64,000 nt of DNA, taken from Chlamydiota bacterium. Its GTDB lineage: Bacteria; Chlamydiota; Chlamydiia; Chlamydiales; JACKPQ01. A program made the position numbers and the translations under genes. This document shows, piece after piece, positions 1 through 11,764 of the stretch. The stretch covers positions 1-64,000 of the forward strand of contig JAJFLZ010000017.1 of the NCBI GenBank assembly GCA_021772435.1, written 5' to 3'. How positions within the stretch are numbered: position 1 is the stretch's first letter; each line of letters begins with the position of its first letter. Below the pieces are notes generated by a model. The model saw only the letters and a program-made list of their open reading frames with translations. It made no database searches and was not told the DNA's origin.

Positions 1-6
1 GTAATA

Positions 7-172
7 ACCTGAACTCTTTCGTTTTGATTGTTTAGATTCAGAGCAGATTAGGTAACAGATTGTGCCATTTTTTGCGATTCTATAGCCAAGGCGCTATAGA
101 TGAGCACAAAAAGGGTGCAAGATGGCGGCTAAGATGCCTGAAGATGAATGATATAAACGAAAGAGTTCAGGT
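7..172. mobile_element. MITE copy A (~166 bp, terminal inverted repeats)
   Basis: Non-coding element with perfect 17-bp terminal inverted repeats: the left end reads ACCTGAACTCTTTCGTT (7-23) and the right end (156-172) is its exact reverse complement. It is flanked on both sides by the 5-bp direct repeat TAATA (2-6 and 173-177), which looks like a target-site duplication. A central hairpin pairs TCTATAGC (79-86) with GCTATAGA (93-100). Two further near-full copies lie at 26647-26981 and decayed ends at 43594 and 45057. No transposase is encoded, so any mobilisation must be in trans. The right border truncates the neighbouring sulfotransferase-like gene. Confidence 0.85.
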
Positions 173-597
173 TAATAATAAAAAAGACGAGTGTCTTCAT
201 TCCAAGAATCATAGTATCTTAAGTAAACAAGGTAATTTTGGTAGTATTTGGGATCCCTCAAGGCTTCTAGCAGCTCTTGTTCACCTAAATGACGCGTGTG
301 GCGCAAAATAAGCTCTTTGTAATTACGCAAAGGGACAATAAGGCGATTAGTTATATCAGAGAGAAGGGATTTCAACCTAGGGCTATGGCTGCACCATAAT
401 GACTTTTTTGGAGAAAATAACGAATTTTTCTGGACTACAAACCATTTTACAGGTTTACCCGTCAATTCTTTCATAGAATATTCAAACCAATGCCTTCCTG
501 ATCTTGTGTGCGAAACAAGAACGGACTGTTCAGTCGGTCCGGAAGCTGCAAATATAGCAATGTGAAAAACGAGACATACAGCAAAGATTTTTTTCAT
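172..597 (-). pseudogene. Exported sulfotransferase-like protein, 3' end cut off by MITE
   Basis: Encodes about 141 residues starting MKKIFAVCLVFHIAIFA, a signal peptide. I prefer this ATG (597) over an in-frame ATG at 621 because GGAGGT lies just upstream and the signal peptide begins here. The mature part opens with VLVSHTRSGRHWFEY, resembling the sulfotransferase 5'-phosphosulfate loop (PRSGTTW type), and later has VPLRNYKELILRH, like the second cofactor-binding region. The reading frame then stops at ...DTRLFYY, where family members normally continue (RLLIYYEDL type). The TAA stop lies exactly in the MITE border, so the protein is about half the usual length. The missing part may lie left of the window. 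Function is inferred from weak motifs; truncation is directly visible. Confidence 0.6.
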
Positions 598-644
598 AAC
601 ACCTCCAAAAGAGGCAACCATAAAGATTAGATAAATTTTTTTTG

Positions 645-678
645 CAAAGAAAAACTGCGGGTTTTTTAGCCCGCAGTT
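645..678 (-). terminator. Rho-independent terminator of rpoC
   Basis: Perfect 8-bp GC-rich stem ACTGCGGG (654-661) / CCCGCAGT (670-677) with an 8-nt loop. On the minus strand it is followed by a T-rich tract (complement of 645-653). It lies 12 bp after the rpoC stop codon, as expected for the end of the rpoBC operon. Confidence 0.85.
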
Positions 679-689
679 ATAAGGATGTC

Positions 690-3600
690 TTACGCAACAG
701 ATGTGAAGTCAAAGACAAGCTCTGCATCGTGTTTATCAAGCGCAAACTTCTCAATACGTTTTTTGTAGTTAAAGAAGCCTGTTCCTCCAGGAATCGGCGA
801 TCCCATGATGAGGTTCGATTTGAAATCGAGCATGTAATCCGTCTTGCCATCGCAAGCAGCTTCGGTAAGAATCCAGGTTGTTTGCTGGAAGGAAGCCGCT
901 GAGATGAACGAATCTGTGGCAAGTGAGGCTTTAGTAATACCCAGAAGCACTGGCGCAGCGGTAGCTGGGCGGCCGCCTTCTAAGATCACCTTGCGGTTAG
1001 TCTCATGGAAGGCTTTCTTGCCGATATCTTCACCGTAAAGCAGTGTCGTATCACCTGGATCGGTCACGCGCACTTTCTGTAACATCTGACGAACGATAAG
1101 CTCGATGTGCTTATCGTTAATATCAACACCTTGCAAGCGGTAAACTTCTTGAACCTGATTGACAAGGTATTTTTGAAGCTCTCGAGGACCACAAATCTCT
1201 AGGATCTCTTGCGGAACGACTAAGCCGTCTGTCAGCTGTTGACCCTTGATCACAGAGTCGCCGCGCTGGACAACTAAGTGCTTGTTCATCGGAATGAGAT
1301 GCTCTTCTTCCATGCCAGTCGCCTCGTCGCGTACAGCCACGATACGTTTTCCTTTCTGAGCGCCTTTAAATTCAACGATACCGTCGATTTTAGCAATCTC
1401 AGCAGCCTCTTTTGGACGACGCGCTTCAAACAGCTCAGCAACACGTGGCAGACCGCCCGTGATATCCTTGGTTTTGATCGCTCCGCTTGGAAGACGCGCT
1501 AAAACATCACCAGCTTCCACTTTATCCCCTTCGTGAGAAGATAGGAAAGCCCCAGATGGAATCGCATAAGTTCCGATGAGATCTGTGCAGCTTTTATCCG
1601 CAAAGATAATGATCTGCGGATGAAGTTCACCACGGTGCTGCTTAACAACAAGTTCGGTTTGACCCGTTTGTTTATTGATCTCACGCTGAGTGGAAATTCC
1701 TTCAACGAGGTCTTCATACTTAACGTAGCCTGGTTTTTCACAGATGATCGGCATGTGGTGCGGCTCGTGAACAGCCACTTTTGTCCCTTTTTTGACTGCT
1801 GTTCCATCAGAAAATTCAATTTGAGTTCCAAGCTCAATTTTAAATGTTTGCAAGGGCTCTAGCGATTTAGCAAGTAACAAGCTCTTGACTTCTTCTAATG
1901 GACGTCCTTCATCTTTGACAAGGTTCAACATGCCATTCTTGTTCAATACAACGAATTTACCTTCGCGGTTTTGAACAGTACGGATGTTTTCGTAAACCAA
2001 AATACCATCATGCCCTGCTAAGTGCTCAGGAGTAGAGTCTGCAGAGGCCACACCACCTAAGTGGAATGTTCTCATCGTGAGCTGCGTTCCGGGCTCACCG
2101 ATTGACTGGGCAGCAATAATACCGACAGCTTCACCTTTAGCGATCATGCGACCGTTAGAGAGGTTTAAACCGTAGCATCTACAGCAAATGCCGCGCTGAG
2201 ACTCACAAGTGAGTGTCGAGCGAATACGCACGCTTTCCACGCCAGCGTCATCGATTGCTTCTGCTTGCATAAGAGTGATGACTTCGCCACCTTTAGCTAA
2301 AAGTTTTGTACGATCACCTGGTTGATAAATATCATCTGAAGCGACACGGCCATAGAGACGATCTTTGAGCGGCAGGAGTTCTTCATTACCTTGCTTAATC
2401 GGCGCTACTTCAATACCGCCAAGTGTTCCACAATCATCTTCAGTCACGAGCATATCCTGCGATACGTCAACTAGACGACGTGTTAGGTAACCAGAGTCAG
2501 CTGTTTTAAGAGCTGTATCGGCAAGACCTTTACGCGCACCGTGTGAGGAGATTGAGTATTCTAGAACGCTCAAACCTTCTCTAAAGTTCGCTGTAATTGG
2601 ATCTTCGATAATGTCACCAGTCGCTTTAGCCATCAGACCACGCATACCACCGAGCTGACGAACCTGCTGCTTGGAGCCACGTGCACCAGAGTGCATCATC
2701 GAGTAAATCGGATTGATAATCGTGCCATCGGGCTTTTCGATCATGCTGAAGAGCTCTTCAGCTAAAGCATCGTTAACTTCGGTCCAGATACTCACGACTT
2801 TAGAGTGACGCTCACCGTCTGTGATAACACCGTCTTGGTACTGCTTTTTGACTTTGTTTACACGTTTATGAGCATCAGCTAAAACTTTTTCTTTGTTTGC
2901 AGGGACATAAACGTCCTTAACACCCATCGAAAGCGATGCTTTCGTTGCGTTAGCAAATCCAAGTGCTTTTAAGTCATCGAGGAATTTAACCGCGCGTTCT
3001 AAGCCGATCTTTTTATAGGTATCTAAAACAAGCTCACCCATCTTCTTGCGAAGCAACATATAGTTTTGAAAACCGAGTTCTGTTGGAACAATCGTATTGA
3101 ATAGAACACGACCTGGTGTGGTTGTAATCATCCCTTCGGCTAGGCGCAATTTAATCTTTTCGTGAATGTGCAAGCCTCGGCCAAGTTCGTCACGACGCTC
3201 ACCTTCTTTGGCCTCATCATGATCCCAATTGTAACTTCCACCAGCAGAAAGGGCTGTAAGAACCTCTTGTGTGCTAGAAAATGCTTTGATTTTCTTGCCG
3301 TGATCTTCTGGAATGTAGAGAGGATCGTGCATAAGATAGTAGAGACCTAAAATCATATCTTGTGATGGAATCGCAACAGGCTTACCAGACGATGGTAAGA
3401 AGATGTTATCGGGAGCCATCATCAGAAGTTTGGCTTCAAGCTGCGCTTCGATCGATAGCGGAACGTGAACGGCCATTTGGTCACCATCAAAGTCAGCGTT
3501 AAAGGCCGAGCAAACAAGCGGGTGAATGCGAATCGCTTTACCTTCGATAAGGACTGGCTCAAACGCCTGAATACCCAAACGGTGTAGCGTTGGTGCACGG

Positions 3601-4862
3601 TTTAGAAGGACAGGATGTCCTTTAATAATTTCTTCTAAAACGTCCCAAACCTCAGAATCTTCACGCTGAATCATCTTTTTAGCAGAGCGGATCGTATAGA
3701 CAAAACCTTGGTCTTTTAAACGTTTGACGATAAACGGCTCAAAGAGCTCTAGCGCCATCTGTTTAGGAAGACCACATTGGTTCAGTTTAAGCTCAGGACC
3801 AACAACGATCACAGAACGACCCGAGTAATCGACACGCTTACCAAGAAGGTTTTGACGGAAACGTCCTTGCTTACCCTTCAACATTTCAGAAAGGGCTTTT
3901 AGCGGGCGGTTACCAGCTCCCATGACAGGATGGCCATGACGACCGTTATCAAATAGAGCATCGACAGCTTCTTGCAGCATTCGCTTTTCATTACGGATGA
4001 TGACATCAGGTGTTTTAAGCTTTAGAATCGATTTTAGACGGTTATTTCGGTTGATCACACGGCGGTACAGGTCGTTCAAGTCAGATGTAGCAAAGCGACC
4101 ACCATCTAGAGGAACCAGCGGGCGCAAGTCGGGAGGAATCACAGGAACACAGCTCATCACCATCCAATCAGGACGGTTGGGCGATGCTAGGAAAGACTCA
4201 ATGATTTTTAAGCGTTTAGCAAGCTTCATTCTCGCTTGCATCGATTTTGTCTTGCGCAGCTTCTCTTTGAGTTCCACAACTAGATGCTCAAGTTCTTCTT
4301 TTTCAAGTAAATCTCTAACAGCTTCAGCACCCATTTTTGCTGTGAAGCTATCAGGGCCCCACTTCTCTTGTGCTTCGCGGTATTCAGCGTCATTAAGAAG
4401 CTGTTTGCGCTCAAGCGTAGTACGACCAGAATCGACAACGACATATTCTTCGTAATAGATCACACGCTCTAATTCAGAGCCTGTCATTCCGAGAATATTG
4501 CCGATACGCGATGGTTGTGTTTTGAAAAACCAAATGTGGACAACTGGCACGGCCAAATCGACGTGAGCCATTCTCTCGCGACGCACCTTAGACAAGGTTA
4601 CCTCGACACCACAGCGATCGCAAACGATGCCTTTGTGCTTAATCTTTTTGTATTTTCCGCAAGCACATTCCCAGTCTTTTGTTGGACCAAAAATCTTTTC
4701 GCAGAAGAGACCGCCTTTTTCAGGCTTGAACGTTCGGTAATTGATCGTCTCAGGCTTTTTAATTTCACCACGTGACCAGTCGTTACGGATGACATCATCT
4801 GATGCGATCTTGATCGTTAGCTTATCAAACCGTCGCTTTTCTTCTATTTCTTCGTCAAACAT
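690..4862 (-). CDS. rpoC: DNA-directed RNA polymerase subunit beta'
   Basis: About 1390 residues, the normal length for chlamydial RpoC. It forms the active-centre half of core RNA polymerase with RpoB. Visible landmarks (numbered from an in-frame TTG at 4877) are the N-terminal zinc cysteines in [20 protein letters not shown] (residues 71-90), the Mg-binding catalytic loop [10 protein letters not shown] (460-469), and a second zinc cluster [13 protein letters not shown] near residue 895. I place the start at ATG 4862 (MFDEEIEE), because GGAG sits 9 nt upstream and known chlamydial proteins also begin MF. The TTG at 4877 would overlap the rpoB stop by 11 bp. Last gene of the L11-L1-L10-L7/L12-beta-beta' operon. 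Confidence 0.97.
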   Translation of the reverse strand: MFDEEIEEKRRFDKLTIKIASDDVIRNDWSRGEIKKPETINYRTFKPEKGGLFCEKIFGPTKDWECACGKYKKIKHKGIVCDRCGVEVTLSKVRRERMAHVDLAVPVVHIWFFKTQPSRIGNILGMTGSELERVIYYEEYVVVDSGRTTLERKQLLNDAEYREAQEKWGPDSFTAKMGAEAVRDLLEKEELEHLVVELKEKLRKTKSMQARMKLAKRLKIIESFLASPNRPDWMVMSCVPVIPPDLRPLVPLDGGRFATSDLNDLYRRVINRNNRLKSILKLKTPDVIIRNEKRMLQEAVDALFDNGRHGHPVMGAGNRPLKALSEMLKGKQGRFRQNLLGKRVDYSGRSVIVVGPELKLNQCGLPKQMALELFEPFIVKRLKDQGFVYTIRSAKKMIQREDSEVWDVLEEIIKGHPVLLNRAPTLHRLGIQAFEPVLIEGKAIRIHPLVCSAFNADFDGDQMAVHVPLSIEAQLEAKLLMMAPDNIFLPSSGKPVAIPSQDMILGLYYLMHDPLYIPEDHGKKIKAFSSTQEVLTALSAGGSYNWDHDEAKEGERRDELGRGLHIHEKIKLRLAEGMITTTPGRVLFNTIVPTELGFQNYMLLRKKMGELVLDTYKKIGLERAVKFLDDLKALGFANATKASLSMGVKDVYVPANKEKVLADAHKRVNKVKKQYQDGVITDGERHSKVVSIWTEVNDALAEELFSMIEKPDGTIINPIYSMMHSGARGSKQQVRQLGGMRGLMAKATGDIIEDPITANFREGLSVLEYSISSHGARKGLADTALKTADSGYLTRRLVDVSQDMLVTEDDCGTLGGIEVAPIKQGNEELLPLKDRLYGRVASDDIYQPGDRTKLLAKGGEVITLMQAEAIDDAGVESVRIRSTLTCESQRGICCRCYGLNLSNGRMIAKGEAVGIIAAQSIGEPGTQLTMRTFHLGGVASADSTPEHLAGHDGILVYENIRTVQNREGKFVVLNKNGMLNLVKDEGRPLEEVKSLLLAKSLEPLQTFKIELGTQIEFSDGTAVKKGTKVAVHEPHHMPIICEKPGYVKYEDLVEGISTQREINKQTGQTELVVKQHRGELHPQIIIFADKSCTDLIGTYAIPSGAFLSSHEGDKVEAGDVLARLPSGAIKTKDITGGLPRVAELFEARRPKEAAEIAKIDGIVEFKGAQKGKRIVAVRDEATGMEEEHLIPMNKHLVVQRGDSVIKGQQLTDGLVVPQEILEICGPRELQKYLVNQVQEVYRLQGVDINDKHIELIVRQMLQKVRVTDPGDTTLLYGEDIGKKAFHETNRKVILEGGRPATAAPVLLGITKASLATDSFISAASFQQTTWILTEAACDGKTDYMLDFKSNLIMGSPIPGGTGFFNYKKRIEKFALDKHDAELVFDFTSVA

Positions 4863-4866
4863 CGAC

Positions 4867-7800
4867 TTATACTCCAATCAATTCTAAAAGTTCTTCATCT
4901 TCAGCGTGCTGCGCCCGAATATCTAGCGCTAAGCCTTGCATCTCTTTAATCAAGACGTTAAAGGACTCTGGTGTGCCCGCTTGTAAGGTGTTATCGCCTT
5001 TGACGATGCCTTCGTAAATGTTAGTACGCCCTTCAACATCGTCGGACTTCACTGTGAGCATTTCCTGCAGTAGGTGAGCCGCACCGTAGGCCTCTAATGC
5101 CCACACTTCCATCTCACCAAAACGCTGGCCACCCATTTGTGCTTTACCGCCCAGAGGCTGTTGAGTCACAAGTGAATAAGGTCCAATTGAACGGGCGTGG
5201 ATTTTATCTGCAACAAGGTGTGATAATTTCAGCATGTAGATGTAACCGACAACAACGCGATTATCAAAGCGCTCGCCTGTACGTCCATCATACAACATCA
5301 GCTTACCGTCATCTGGCAAGCCTTGATCTGCCATCATCTCCCAAATGCGGTCTTCTGGAAACCCTTCAAATACAGGGGTCTTGATGTAGATACCAGCTTT
5401 TTTCGCTGCATAGCCAAGATGCGTTTCCAAAAGCTGTCCCATGTTCATACGAGAGGGTACGCCAAGTGGATTCAAGATAATCTCGATCGTTTCACCTGTT
5501 GGCAAGTAAGGCATATCTGCTTCTGGCACGATGTTAGAAACAACACCCTTGTTACCATGGCGACCTGCCATCTTATCACCAACTTGGAGTTTGCGCTTTG
5601 TGGCGATATAAACCTTGACCTGACGGATGACGCCTGGATCAAGTTCTGTATCCCCTTTACGCATATGCTCAACTTCAGTCTTGTGCTCCATGTAGAGCTT
5701 CTCTAGGGCATCTTTATGCTCTAGTAAGACTTTTTTCACGGCAGAAAATAAATCATTTTCAGGGATAATCAAATCTTCCAGGTTTTCAGATTCGAGTTGC
5801 TCAATCATTTCTTGAGAAATTTCTTCACCTTCACTGATGATCAAATCCCCTGTTTTGCGATGCATAACCGCTGCAGGTGATGGGATATCGAGTAGCAATG
5901 CTCCGAGATGATCGTGCAATTGCATCAAAATCTCTGTTTCTTTCTCTTTGAAATCGGCATGGATCTCTTTGATAGCAGAGGTTTCAATAACTTGTTGCTC
6001 GTCTGTTTTCGAAAGTGGATCACGTTTACTTAAGCTGAGTTTATTCTGAACAAAGCCCGATACTCCTGGAGATGCAGTAAGAGATACGTCCTTAAAGTCA
6101 GCAGCTTTTTCTCCAAAAATCGCGCGAAGTAAGCGCTCTTCAGGAGCAAGCTCAGTTTCAGACTTAGGAGTGATTTTACCCACCAAGACATCACCAGGTT
6201 TTACTTCAGCACCGATGCGGATCGTGCCATCTTCTTCTAGATTGCGACGCTGCTCTTCAGAAAGGCCTGGGATATCACGTGTGATCTCTTCTTTTCCAAG
6301 CTTTGTCATCTGAGCAGATGCTTCAAACTCTTCGAGATAAATCGAAGTGTAGGCATCTTCACGTAGGAGTTTCTCCGAGATGATGATCGCATCTTCGAAG
6401 TTATAACCACACCACGGCATAAATGCGACAAGTACGTTCTTACCAAGAGCCACTTCTCCTTTATCAGTAGCAGGGCCATCAGCAATCACGTCTCCAGCAA
6501 CTACCTCATCGCCAATTGAGCAAAGAGGTGTTTGGTTAACACATGTACCGCTATTTGAGCGCATAAACTTGTTCAGTGTATACGTGCGTTTTTTAAGTGG
6601 GTTAGATTTTGCCGCAATCACAGCCTTAAATCCATCAACATATTCCACAATGCCATCTTCTTCTGCGATAATCACAGCGCCAGAGTCTCTTGCGGCACGT
6701 TTTTCGATTCCTGTTCCTACAATCGGGGCTTCTGTTTTTAATAGAGGAACGGCTTGCCGTTGCATGTTCGAGCCCATAAGAGCACGGTTAGCATCATCAT
6801 GTTCGAGGAACGGAATGAGTCCTGTGACAATGGAAACGAGCTGTTTTGGCGACACATCCATGTGCGTAATTTTAGCTGTTTCGATTTTAAGGGATTCACT
6901 GCGATGACGCGCCCAGCAAATATCATCGACAAACATATTGCATTCATCAAGTGGAGCAGAGGCCTGTGCAATGACACAGCCTTCTTCTTGGTCAGCTGTC
7001 ATGTACCCGATCTCTTCGGTAACAACACCGTCTTTTACAATACGATAAGGCGTTTCTACAAAGCCGAATTCGTTGATCTTTGCAAATGTTGAAAGAGACG
7101 TAATCAAACCAATGTTGGGTCCTTCGGGAGTCTCAATCGGACAAATTCTTCCGTAATGACTGGCATGAACGTCACGAACCTCAAAACCGGCGCGCTCTCT
7201 ATTCAAGCCACCTGGCCCAAGCGAACTAAGTCTTCTCTTATGGGTAAGCTCTGCAACCGGGTTTGTCTGATCCATAAACTGTGAAAGTTGGGATCTTCCG
7301 AAAAAGTCTTTTAGTACACCAGCTAGGCCCTTGGCCGAAACCAATTTACCTGGAGTTAGCGTATCAGATGTAAAATCAAACAGATTCATGCGCTCTTTGA
7401 TGATTTTTTCCATGCGAGCCAAGCCTACTCGGCATTGGTTCTGTACCAATTCACCAACTGATCGTACGCGTCTATTGCCTAAGTGATCGATATCATCGAC
7501 AAAAGCTGTCTCATCTTCATTTCGCAAACGAATCACATATTTCAATGCTTCAACGATGTCTTCTTTGCGCAGAGTGACCTGAGTAAATGCTTCATCCGTT
7601 AGCTCCATGCCAAGCTTGCGAGCAAGCTTATAGCGACCAACTTTACCTAGGTTGTAGCGTTTGGGATCGAAAAACAGGCGCATAATAGCCGATCTTGCAT
7701 TAGCAAGAGTAGCTGGCTCACCTGGTCTTAACTTTCTATAAAAGTCTTTCAATGCAGACTCATATGAGTCCGTCGGATCTTTAGCAAGCATCTTGATGAT

Positions 7801-8655
7801 TGGGCTTGTCTCATCGGCATCTTCAGCAATACGAACAGCTGCAATACCTGCATCGACCATGCGCTTAAGCATCGCCGTTGTCAGTTTCTCACCAGCTTTA
7901 CCAAAGACAACACCGCTGTCTTCATCGATGACATCTTCAGCTAAAATTTTACCAACTAGTCGGGTAAAGTCTTTTTCAGAGCGTACTTTGACGCGGCACG
8001 TATTAAAGAATTCTTCAATAATGTCAGCATCTGTCGAGTAACCCAATGTACGAATAAAGGATGTCGCTAAGGTCTTTCTTCTACGTTTTTTACGATCGAT
8101 GTAGATATAAATCATGTCAGATGTGTCAAAAGATGCTTCTAACCAGCTACCACGATAAGGGATAATGCGGAATGAGTAAAGAACATTGCCTTTTGGGTGA
8201 CGCGCTGATTCGTATGAGATACCAGGTGAGCGATGCAGCTGAGAGACAATGACTCTTTCAGCACCGTTAATCACAAATGTTCCATGATCTGTCATGACAG
8301 GCAGCGTGCCCATGTAGACTTCTTCTTCTTTAATTCCTGTTTCATCAGTGAGACGGAATTTCACTTTCAACGTGACGTTATAAGTGATGCCTCTACGGAT
8401 ACATTCTTCAGGAGAGTATTTAGGTACACCAAGGTTGTAGGAAATATATTCTAAAACAGTTTTTTCGTCGTAAGATTTGATCGGAAAGATTTCGTTAAAA
8501 ACTTCTTCGAGTCCTGCATTTTCACGCTCGTGCGGGGAAACCTCAGCTTGAATAAATTCACGGAAAGATTTGATCTGAATTTCAATTAGATTCGGAAGAT
8601 CTATGATATCTTCATGACTCTTATATCCCTGGCGTTCGGGAGCTTTCTGTAGCAT
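4867..8655 (-). CDS. rpoB: DNA-directed RNA polymerase subunit beta
   Basis: 1262 residues, close to the chlamydial norm (about 1252). Recognised by long invariant blocks such as [21 protein letters not shown] (rifampicin-pocket region), [25 protein letters not shown] and [20 protein letters not shown]. The ATG at 8655 has TAGGAGG 7 nt upstream. Separated from rplL by a 90-bp spacer containing a hairpin, and from rpoC by only a few bases, so the two large subunits are made from one transcript. No unusual insertion or deletion was noticed in the conserved regions. Confidence 0.97.
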   Translation of the reverse strand: MLQKAPERQGYKSHEDIIDLPNLIEIQIKSFREFIQAEVSPHERENAGLEEVFNEIFPIKSYDEKTVLEYISYNLGVPKYSPEECIRRGITYNVTLKVKFRLTDETGIKEEEVYMGTLPVMTDHGTFVINGAERVIVSQLHRSPGISYESARHPKGNVLYSFRIIPYRGSWLEASFDTSDMIYIYIDRKKRRRKTLATSFIRTLGYSTDADIIEEFFNTCRVKVRSEKDFTRLVGKILAEDVIDEDSGVVFGKAGEKLTTAMLKRMVDAGIAAVRIAEDADETSPIIKMLAKDPTDSYESALKDFYRKLRPGEPATLANARSAIMRLFFDPKRYNLGKVGRYKLARKLGMELTDEAFTQVTLRKEDIVEALKYVIRLRNEDETAFVDDIDHLGNRRVRSVGELVQNQCRVGLARMEKIIKERMNLFDFTSDTLTPGKLVSAKGLAGVLKDFFGRSQLSQFMDQTNPVAELTHKRRLSSLGPGGLNRERAGFEVRDVHASHYGRICPIETPEGPNIGLITSLSTFAKINEFGFVETPYRIVKDGVVTEEIGYMTADQEEGCVIAQASAPLDECNMFVDDICWARHRSESLKIETAKITHMDVSPKQLVSIVTGLIPFLEHDDANRALMGSNMQRQAVPLLKTEAPIVGTGIEKRAARDSGAVIIAEEDGIVEYVDGFKAVIAAKSNPLKKRTYTLNKFMRSNSGTCVNQTPLCSIGDEVVAGDVIADGPATDKGEVALGKNVLVAFMPWCGYNFEDAIIISEKLLREDAYTSIYLEEFEASAQMTKLGKEEITRDIPGLSEEQRRNLEEDGTIRIGAEVKPGDVLVGKITPKSETELAPEERLLRAIFGEKAADFKDVSLTASPGVSGFVQNKLSLSKRDPLSKTDEQQVIETSAIKEIHADFKEKETEILMQLHDHLGALLLDIPSPAAVMHRKTGDLIISEGEEISQEMIEQLESENLEDLIIPENDLFSAVKKVLLEHKDALEKLYMEHKTEVEHMRKGDTELDPGVIRQVKVYIATKRKLQVGDKMAGRHGNKGVVSNIVPEADMPYLPTGETIEIILNPLGVPSRMNMGQLLETHLGYAAKKAGIYIKTPVFEGFPEDRIWEMMADQGLPDDGKLMLYDGRTGERFDNRVVVGYIYMLKLSHLVADKIHARSIGPYSLVTQQPLGGKAQMGGQRFGEMEVWALEAYGAAHLLQEMLTVKSDDVEGRTNIYEGIVKGDNTLQAGTPESFNVLIKEMQGLALDIRAQHAEDEELLELIGV

Positions 8656-8692
8656 TGAGTTGCCTCCTAAAAAAACTTTAAAAATAGCCCAA

Positions 8693-8721
8693 GGCAGAAG
8701 GAGTTACAAACTTCTTCTGCC
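8693..8721 (-). promoter_or_regulatory. Hairpin in the rplL-rpoB spacer (possible attenuator or processing site)
   Basis: Perfect 8-bp stem GGCAGAAG (8693-8700) / CTTCTGCC (8714-8721) with a 13-nt loop, in the 90-bp gap between rplL and rpoB. No long U-run follows on the minus strand, so partial termination or RNase processing fits better than full termination. In other bacteria this spacer reduces rpoBC expression relative to the ribosomal proteins; that role here is inferred. Confidence 0.55.
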
Positions 8722-8748
8722 ATAATATTATTGAGAAAAATAACGCGG

Positions 8749-9135
8749 TTAGACACCTTTTAGCGTTACCTTACCACCAGCATCTGCAACCTTTTTAGCG
8801 ATCTCATCTGCTTCTGCCTTTGGAGCGCTCTCTTTTAGGACTTTTGGAATACCCTCAACCATATCTTTTGCTTCTTTTAGACCAAGACCTGTGATTTCGC
8901 GGACGATTTTAATGACAGCGATCTTTTTGTCAGCAGGAACTTCAGTTAAAGTAACTTGGAAATCAGTAGCAGCTTCAGCAGCAGGTGCAGCGTCAGCAGC
9001 AGGTGCTGCAACAACAGCAGCAGCAGCAGCTTCAACGCCCCAAGCATCTTCTAAAGCTTTTTTTAGTTGAGACATCTCTAAAACCGTCATCTGACTAAGG
9101 GTGTCTACCAGTTTTTCAATGTTTGCTTCACTCAC
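8749..9135 (-). CDS. rplL: 50S ribosomal protein L7/L12
   Basis: 128 residues, the family norm. The N-terminal dimerisation helix ([21 protein letters not shown]) is joined by an Ala/Pro-rich hinge (about residues 36-58) to the factor-binding C-terminal domain ([20 protein letters not shown], then [13 protein letters not shown]). It forms the mobile stalk that recruits elongation and initiation factors. The start codon is GTG at 9135 with GAGGT upstream. It follows rplJ, its stalk partner, by 18 bp. Confidence 0.97.
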   Translation of the reverse strand: MSEANIEKLVDTLSQMTVLEMSQLKKALEDAWGVEAAAAAVVAAPAADAAPAAEAATDFQVTLTEVPADKKIAVIKIVREITGLGLKEAKDMVEGIPKVLKESAPKAEADEIAKKVADAGGKVTLKGV

Positions 9136-9153
9136 GATAAACCTCTTTTTTGT

Positions 9154-9675
9154 TTATGAATTTTCTATTTTTTTTGCTTTTTGATCCAAACAGTGCATCA
9201 CTGATGTAAGCAGAGACTGCATGACATTCAATGTTTGCTGCATCGGTGCTTGGAACAGACCAACAAGCTGCGCTCTCATCTCATCCATACTTGGAAGTTC
9301 AGATAGCTGCTTAACTTCATCTTTTGTGACACTCTTGCCATCAAAACGGCCTCCGAGCACATCGATGATGTCTTTGTTGTCTTTTTTAAATTTGTACAAC
9401 ACCTTGGTTGTTTGAAGGGGATCAGAATCAGCAAATACTACAGCAAGATGACCAGTTAGGTCTTCACGTTTCACTTCGATTCCAGCCTCTAGAGCAGCTT
9501 TCAGGAAGACACGCTTGCGCACAACTTCAAAATCTCCACCCGTCTCAGCAATCAGGTCCCGGAATTCAGCATTTTTATTCGCTTCAAATCCTGAATAGCT
9601 AGCAAAAACCATGGCTTTGCTGTTAGTAATCTTTTCCTTAATCTCGTCTAAAAGAAATTGTTTTTCGGCTTTCAT
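9154..9675 (-). CDS. rplJ: 50S ribosomal protein L10
   Basis: 173 residues. L10 anchors the L7/L12 stalk to 23S rRNA. The N-terminal domain (KEKITNSKAMVFASYSGFEA) is typical and the C-terminal helix that binds L7/L12 dimers is present (LLTSVMHCLDQKAKKIENS). The ATG follows the rplA stop by 1 nt, so translation is probably coupled. Second member of the rplJL stalk unit within the larger rplKAJL-rpoBC operon. Confidence 0.95.
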   Translation of the reverse strand: MKAEKQFLLDEIKEKITNSKAMVFASYSGFEANKNAEFRDLIAETGGDFEVVRKRVFLKAALEAGIEVKREDLTGHLAVVFADSDPLQTTKVLYKFKKDNKDIIDVLGGRFDGKSVTKDEVKQLSELPSMDEMRAQLVGLFQAPMQQTLNVMQSLLTSVMHCLDQKAKKIENS

Positions 9676-9676
9676 T

Positions 9677-10381
9677 TTAGCTCACCGCCTGCGTTGCAGA
9701 GTTGATATCGATTTTTAATCCCGGGCCCATTGTCGATGACATAAAGAGAGTTTGAAGATAAGTCCCTTTAACACTAACTGGCTTTGCTCTCATAATTGCC
9801 GTGAGCAAAGTTCTAGCATTTTCTACAAGACTTTTTCCATCGAACGAGAGCTTCCCGATAGCGTTGTGCATATTACCGCTTTTATCGACCTTATATTCGA
9901 CTTTACCAGCTTTGATCTCTTTGACAGCTTTTGCTACATCTGTTGTAACTGTCCCAGCTTTCGGCGATGGCATTAAATTCCTTGGGCCTAAGATTTTACC
10001 CAGTTTACCTACGTCACGCATCATGTCAGGAGTAGCAATAACCGCATTAAAATCAGTCCAGCCGCCTCTAATCTTTTCAAAGAGCTCATCGTTACCGACG
10101 TAATCAGCACCAGCTTCCAGAGCTTCTTTTTCCTTGTCCCCTTTTGTAAAGACAACTAAAACGATATTCTGACCTGTACCGTGTGGCAGTGAAACCGTAC
10201 CTCGGACAAGCTGATCAGCTTTTTTAGGATCAACACCTGTTTTCATGTTGAGCTCAACTGTCTCATCAAACTTAGCATGATCTGCTTTTTTTAAAATTTC
10301 AGCTGCTTCTTCAAATGTGTAAGACTTCTCTAAATCGAGGCCTTCTACATTTTTTCGATAGCGTTTACTTTGTTTAGCCAT
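9677..10381 (-). CDS. rplA: 50S ribosomal protein L1
   Basis: 234 residues, normal length. Family signature regions are visible: [12 protein letters not shown] near the N-terminus, [21 protein letters not shown] (about 70-90), and [15 protein letters not shown] (about 130-145). L1 binds 23S rRNA at the E-site stalk and in other bacteria represses its own mRNA; a repressor site near rplK was not identified here. It begins 5 bp after rplK and ends 1 bp before rplJ. Confidence 0.96.
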   Translation of the reverse strand: MAKQSKRYRKNVEGLDLEKSYTFEEAAEILKKADHAKFDETVELNMKTGVDPKKADQLVRGTVSLPHGTGQNIVLVVFTKGDKEKEALEAGADYVGNDELFEKIRGGWTDFNAVIATPDMMRDVGKLGKILGPRNLMPSPKAGTVTTDVAKAVKEIKAGKVEYKVDKSGNMHNAIGKLSFDGKSLVENARTLLTAIMRAKPVSVKGTYLQTLFMSSTMGPGLKIDINSATQAVS

Positions 10382-10386
10382 AATAT

Positions 10387-10818
10387 TTAACCACCTTTAA
10401 CGATATCAACGCCCATCGAACGTGCTGTTCCCATCACAACTTTCATTGCCGCTTCGATGGAGCGGGCTCTTAGATCGGATTTTTTCTTCTCTGCGATCTT
10501 CTTCACTTGATCCATAGTGAGTTTTCCCACTTTGTCGCGGTTAGGAACGCCTGATCCTTTTTGAATTTTAAGCTCGTCTTTGATCAAACCTGGAACAGGT
10601 GTAACCTTTGTAATAAAATCAAAGCTCTTATCTGCATAAACATTGATGACAACAGGAACAGTGCCTTTTTCATCTTTTGTTTTTGCATTGAATTCTTTGC
10701 AAAAGCCCATGATGTTTACACCGGCAGCACCAAGCGCTGGACCAACTGGTGGTGCAGGATTGGCTTTTCCAGCTTCAATCTGAAGTTTAATTACTTTTAT
10801 AAGTTTCTTTTTAGCCAT
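10387..10818 (-). CDS. rplK: 50S ribosomal protein L11
   Basis: 143 residues, normal length. The N-terminal domain has the invariant [22 protein letters not shown]. The C-terminal rRNA-binding domain includes [21 protein letters not shown] and ends in [12 protein letters not shown]11 forms the GTPase-associated centre with 23S rRNA. First ribosomal gene after nusG, 17 bp downstream of it. Confidence 0.97.
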   Translation of the reverse strand: MAKKKLIKVIKLQIEAGKANPAPPVGPALGAAGVNIMGFCKEFNAKTKDEKGTVPVVINVYADKSFDFITKVTPVPGLIKDELKIQKGSGVPNRDKVGKLTMDQVKKIAEKKKSDLRARSIEAAMKVVMGTARSMGVDIVKGG

Positions 10819-10835
10819 TTCTTCTTTCCTAAATG

Positions 10836-11381
10836 TTAGACTTCAGCATCATCGGTTGCTTCTTCAATTTGCCAGAATTCCAGGTCATCGACACGGGTAT
10901 CACGACCGAAAATCGAAACCATGACGCTTACGCGTCCTTTTTCGTAATTGACTTCAATCACGTTTCCGACAAAATTGATAAAGACACCATCGGTAATCTT
11001 AACTGCATCACCCACTTCGATCTGATGCTTTAAGACGACTTCGTCTTTTTTATCTTTAAGCTCACTTAAAATCTCATCGACTTCTCTTTGCGTAAGCGGC
11101 TCGGGCTTTCCACCACCCAAAAAATCGATCACGCTGGTCGAATCTTTCACGTACATCCACGACTCATCTGTTAGAGTCATGCGCACTAAAATGTATCCAG
11201 GCCAGAGGCGTTTCTCAGTAATTTTACGCTCACCGGCTTTGACTTCTGCCACGTTTTCTGTCGGCACCATGACCTCTTCTACTAGGTCAGTCATGCCTTG
11301 AGCAGCGCGGTTTTCTTCGAGTACTCTCTTCGCTTTTTTCTCATGTCCTGAAAGAACTTGAACTACAAACCAATCGCTCAT
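10836..11381 (-). CDS. nusG: Transcription termination/antitermination factor NusG
   Basis: 181 residues. The N-terminal NGN domain begins [20 protein letters not shown] and includes [10 protein letters not shown]. The C-terminal KOW domain has [20 protein letters not shown]. NusG binds the polymerase clamp and couples it to Rho or to ribosomal S10. The ATG overlaps the secE stop by 4 nt (ATGA type), so the two are translationally coupled. The secE-nusG pair is conserved across bacteria. Confidence 0.96.
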   Translation of the reverse strand: MSDWFVVQVLSGHEKKAKRVLEENRAAQGMTDLVEEVMVPTENVAEVKAGERKITEKRLWPGYILVRMTLTDESWMYVKDSTSVIDFLGGGKPEPLTQREVDEILSELKDKKDEVVLKHQIEVGDAVKITDGVFINFVGNVIEVNYEKGRVSVMVSIFGRDTRVDDLEFWQIEEATDDAEV

Positions 11382-11626
11382 CCTACCATCCAGCGTACGA
11401 CATTAGAGAGACCGTTCAAACCACCACGAATACATAAATCGGCTAAGTAAATCGCAAACCCAAATGCAAACGTAGAAATAATCACAACTTTTGTGTAATT
11501 AATCAGTTCTTTCTTGGTCGTCCAAGTAACCTTTTTCAATTCTTCCTTGGTATCTTGAATGAAGCTACCTTTCCGAAGTTTTTTGGCTTTTTGCTTAGCG
11601 AGCTTTAATCTTGGCGAAGCACTCAT
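11378..11626 (-). CDS. secE: Preprotein translocase subunit SecE
   Basis: 82 residues. A basic cytoplasmic N-terminus (LAKQKAKKLRKGS) is followed by the conserved amphipathic helix FIQDTKEELKKVTWTTKKEL and one C-terminal membrane segment (VVIISTFAFGFAIYLADLCI). SecE clamps SecY in the SecYEG channel. It lies between tRNA-Trp and nusG, the classic location. Confidence 0.95.
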   Translation of the reverse strand: MSASPRLKLAKQKAKKLRKGSFIQDTKEELKKVTWTTKKELINYTKVVIISTFAFGFAIYLADLCIRGGLNGLSNVVRWMVG

Positions 11627-11656
11627 GCTTTTCTCTCTAATTTTTTTTTTATTTTG

Positions 11657-11729
11657 CGAGTGAGGAGGGTCTCGAACCCCCGACCTACGGCTTTGGAGAC
11701 CGTCGCTCTACCAACTGAGCTACTCACCC
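11657..11729 (-). tRNA. trpT: tRNA-Trp (anticodon CCA)
   Basis: 73 nt with full cloverleaf. The acceptor GGGTGAG pairs with CTCACTC, the D arm is GCTCAGTTGGTAGAGC, the anticodon loop is CTCCAAA inside an ACGGT/GCCGT-type stem, and the T arm has GTTCGAG. The CCA end is not encoded. It lies between tuf and secE, its usual chlamydial place. Confidence 0.96.
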
Positions 11730-11732
11730 ATT

Positions 11733-11758
11733 ATGTCCACCGCTTAAACGGTGGACAT
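11733..11758 (-). terminator. Strong hairpin between tuf and tRNA-Trp
   Basis: Perfect 10-bp stem ATGTCCACCG (11733-11742) / CGGTGGACAT (11749-11758) with loop CTTAAA, just after the tuf stop. There is no U-run on the minus strand, so it may be a processing or partial termination signal for tuf rather than a full terminator. Confidence 0.6.
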
Positions 11759-11764
11759 TTTAAA

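Noticed and set aside
60-311. Plus-strand open frame at the left edge
   Set aside because: It runs through the MITE and antisense to the sulfotransferase-like gene; no ribosome site or protein-like pattern.
4863-4877. TTG 4877 as rpoC start
   Set aside because: ATG 4862 has GGAG at 9 nt and matches the known chlamydial N-terminus starting MF.
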